Of a stretch of 31,304 nucleotides of DNA, positions 30,412-31,304 are shown in pieces. Made by a program: the position numbers and the translations under genes. Within the stretch, counting starts at the first letter, position 1, and each line of letters opens with the position of its first letter. The notes below the pieces were generated by a model. It saw nothing but the letters and a program-made list of their open reading frames with translations. It was not told the origin of the DNA and did not search any database. The DNA comes from Methylopumilus sp036567085 (GTDB lineage Bacteria > Pseudomonadota > Gammaproteobacteria > Burkholderiales > Methylophilaceae), in NCBI GenBank assembly GCA_036567085.1, contig DATCVG010000055.1, forward strand, positions 1 through 31,304, written 5' to 3'.

Positions 30412-31304
30412 GATTGCATTTGTTTGCACTGAATGCGGTGGTCAATCGACCAAATGGCAAGGGCAGTGCCCACATTGTATGACATGGAATACCATGGCAG
30501 AAAGTATTATTGAGGCTTCTATGCCTAGTCGATATGCATCTCTGACACAAACCTCAGAACTTAAAAAACTTAACGAAGTTAAAATGTCAGCCGTTTATAA
30601 GAGAACGACCTGTATAAGTGAATTTGATCGAGTTCTAGGTGGTGGTTTTGTTCCTGGGGGCGTCGTATTAATTGGTGGAGATCCTGGTATTGGAAAATCG
30701 ACACTACTTATTCAGGCGCTTTCACATATGACTAAGGATAAAAGTCAGGCGCCATGCAAAGTTATTTACGTAAGTGGCGAAGAGTCACCGCAACAGATAG
30801 CTATGCGAGCAAAACGTTTAGAGCTAGAAGTCTCAGATATTTTTATCCTGTCTGAAATAAATTTAGAAAAAATTATTCAATCGATTGAAAAAAATAAACC
30901 CGATGTTGTTGTTATTGATTCTATTCAAACAATTTATTCGGAAGAGTTGCAATCAGCACCTGGTTCAGTTACTCAAGTCAGAGAGTGTTCAGCACAATTG
31001 ACGCGTATTGCAAAACAATTAGAAGTGAGCATGATTTTAGTTGGTCACGTTACAAAAGAAGGTTCATTAGCAGGTCCTCGCGTGCTAGAGCATATTGTAG
31101 ATACTGTGCTTTATTTCGAAGGTGATCAAAACTCGAGCTTTAGAATGGTTCGCGCATTTAAAAATCGCTTTGGCGCTGTCAATGAGCTTGGCGTATTTGC
31201 TATGACTGAGAAAGGTTTGCGAGAAGTGACAAATCCTTCCGCACTATTTTTGTCACATCATCACGAAGAGGTTTCTGGATCATGTATTACAGTAACTCAA
31301 GAAG
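30398..31304 (+). CDS. radA: DNA repair/recombination protein RadA (3' end beyond window)
   Basis: RecA-like helicase that promotes branch migration during recombination. The first 302 residues are in the window. They include the four-cysteine zinc finger CTECGGQ...CPHC at the N terminus, Walker A GDPGIGKST in a GGVVLIGGDPGIGKST context, VIDSIQTIYSEEL (Walker B), the VGHVTKEGSLAGPRVLEHIVDTVLYFEGD stretch and the RadA-specific KNRFG motif in RAFKNRFGAVNELGVF. The reading frame is open to the window edge; the C-terminal Lon-like domain is missing. The ATG at 30398 lies within the last codons of alr. Gene order alr-radA is common in proteobacteria. Confidence 0.95.
   Translation, partial: MAKNKIAFVCTECGGQSTKWQGQCPHCMTWNTMAESIIEASMPSRYASLTQTSELKKLNEVKMSAVYKRTTCISEFDRVLGGGFVPGGVVLIGGDPGIGKSTLLIQALSHMTKDKSQAPCKVIYVSGEESPQQIAMRAKRLELEVSDIFILSEINLEKIIQSIEKNKPDVVVIDSIQTIYSEELQSAPGSVTQVRECSAQLTRIAKQLEVSMILVGHVTKEGSLAGPRVLEHIVDTVLYFEGDQNSSFRMVRAFKNRFGAVNELGVFAMTEKGLREVTNPSALFLSHHHEEVSGSCITVTQE

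Noticed and set aside
1..31304. Mobile element, CRISPR array, prophage or defence island
   Set aside because: No transposase, integrase, terminal repeats or regularly spaced repeats; essentially every gene is a conserved housekeeping gene.

Overview
The window is AT-rich, densely packed bacterial DNA with gene gaps of mostly 0-150 bp. It is best explained as core chromosome of a small-genome betaproteobacterial methylotroph, probably Methylophilaceae (OM43 / Methylopumilus-like). The reasons are the PQQ biosynthesis genes (cofactor of methanol dehydrogenase), formate-tetrahydrofolate ligase, the betaproteobacterial rpsF-priB-rpsR-rplI order, the CysI-DUF934-CysH-CysD-CysN sulfate-assimilation operon under a divergent CysB-type regulator, and Mqo in place of a visible soluble malate dehydrogenase. 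The taxonomic call is inference from gene content and composition.

Layout. 1-2023 (+): pqqC (cut by the window edge and apparently frameshifted), pqqD and pqqE, followed by a Bcr/CflA-type MFS exporter. 3268-9615 (-): a sulfur block transcribed tauE/safE - cysI - DUF934 - cysH - cysD - cysN, then fdxA with its own likely promoter. 9751-14829 (+): cysB-like LysR regulator, fhs, YigZ/IMPACT gene, rmuC, moaD, moaE, very tightly packed. 14909-19442 (+): galU, a hypoxanthine/guanine phosphoribosyltransferase, rnr, rlmB. 19432-20910 (-): mqo, overlapping rlmB tail to tail. 21011-21748 (+): a WaaE/KdtX-like glycosyltransferase. 21747-24245: bidirectional terminator, tRNA-Asn(GUU), an aspartate aminotransferase and a secreted trypsin-like protease with TPRs, the last three on the minus strand. 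24364-31304 (+): uvrB, then rpsF-priB-rpsR-rplI with a leader hairpin and terminator, then dnaB, alr and the 5' part of radA.

How it works together. The sulfur block encodes a complete APS-type route from sulfate to sulfide: CysND makes APS, the iron-sulfur CysH reduces APS directly (no APS kinase is present or needed), and CysI reduces sulfite. DUF934 and possibly the 7Fe ferredoxin are candidate accessory or electron-transfer parts, because no CysJ flavoprotein is seen. The 135-bp gap between tauE/safE and cysB holds a CysB-site-like inverted repeat.

I found no mobile elements, CRISPR arrays, phage genes or defence systems. I do not see a clearly new multi-gene system. The most interesting items are the pqqC frame break, the rpsF leader hairpin with an ACCGCA loop, -10 elements placed so that dnaB and rmuC transcripts would be leaderless, and the poorly understood DUF934/ferredoxin side of sulfite reduction. 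No gene-free stretch exceeds 300 bp.
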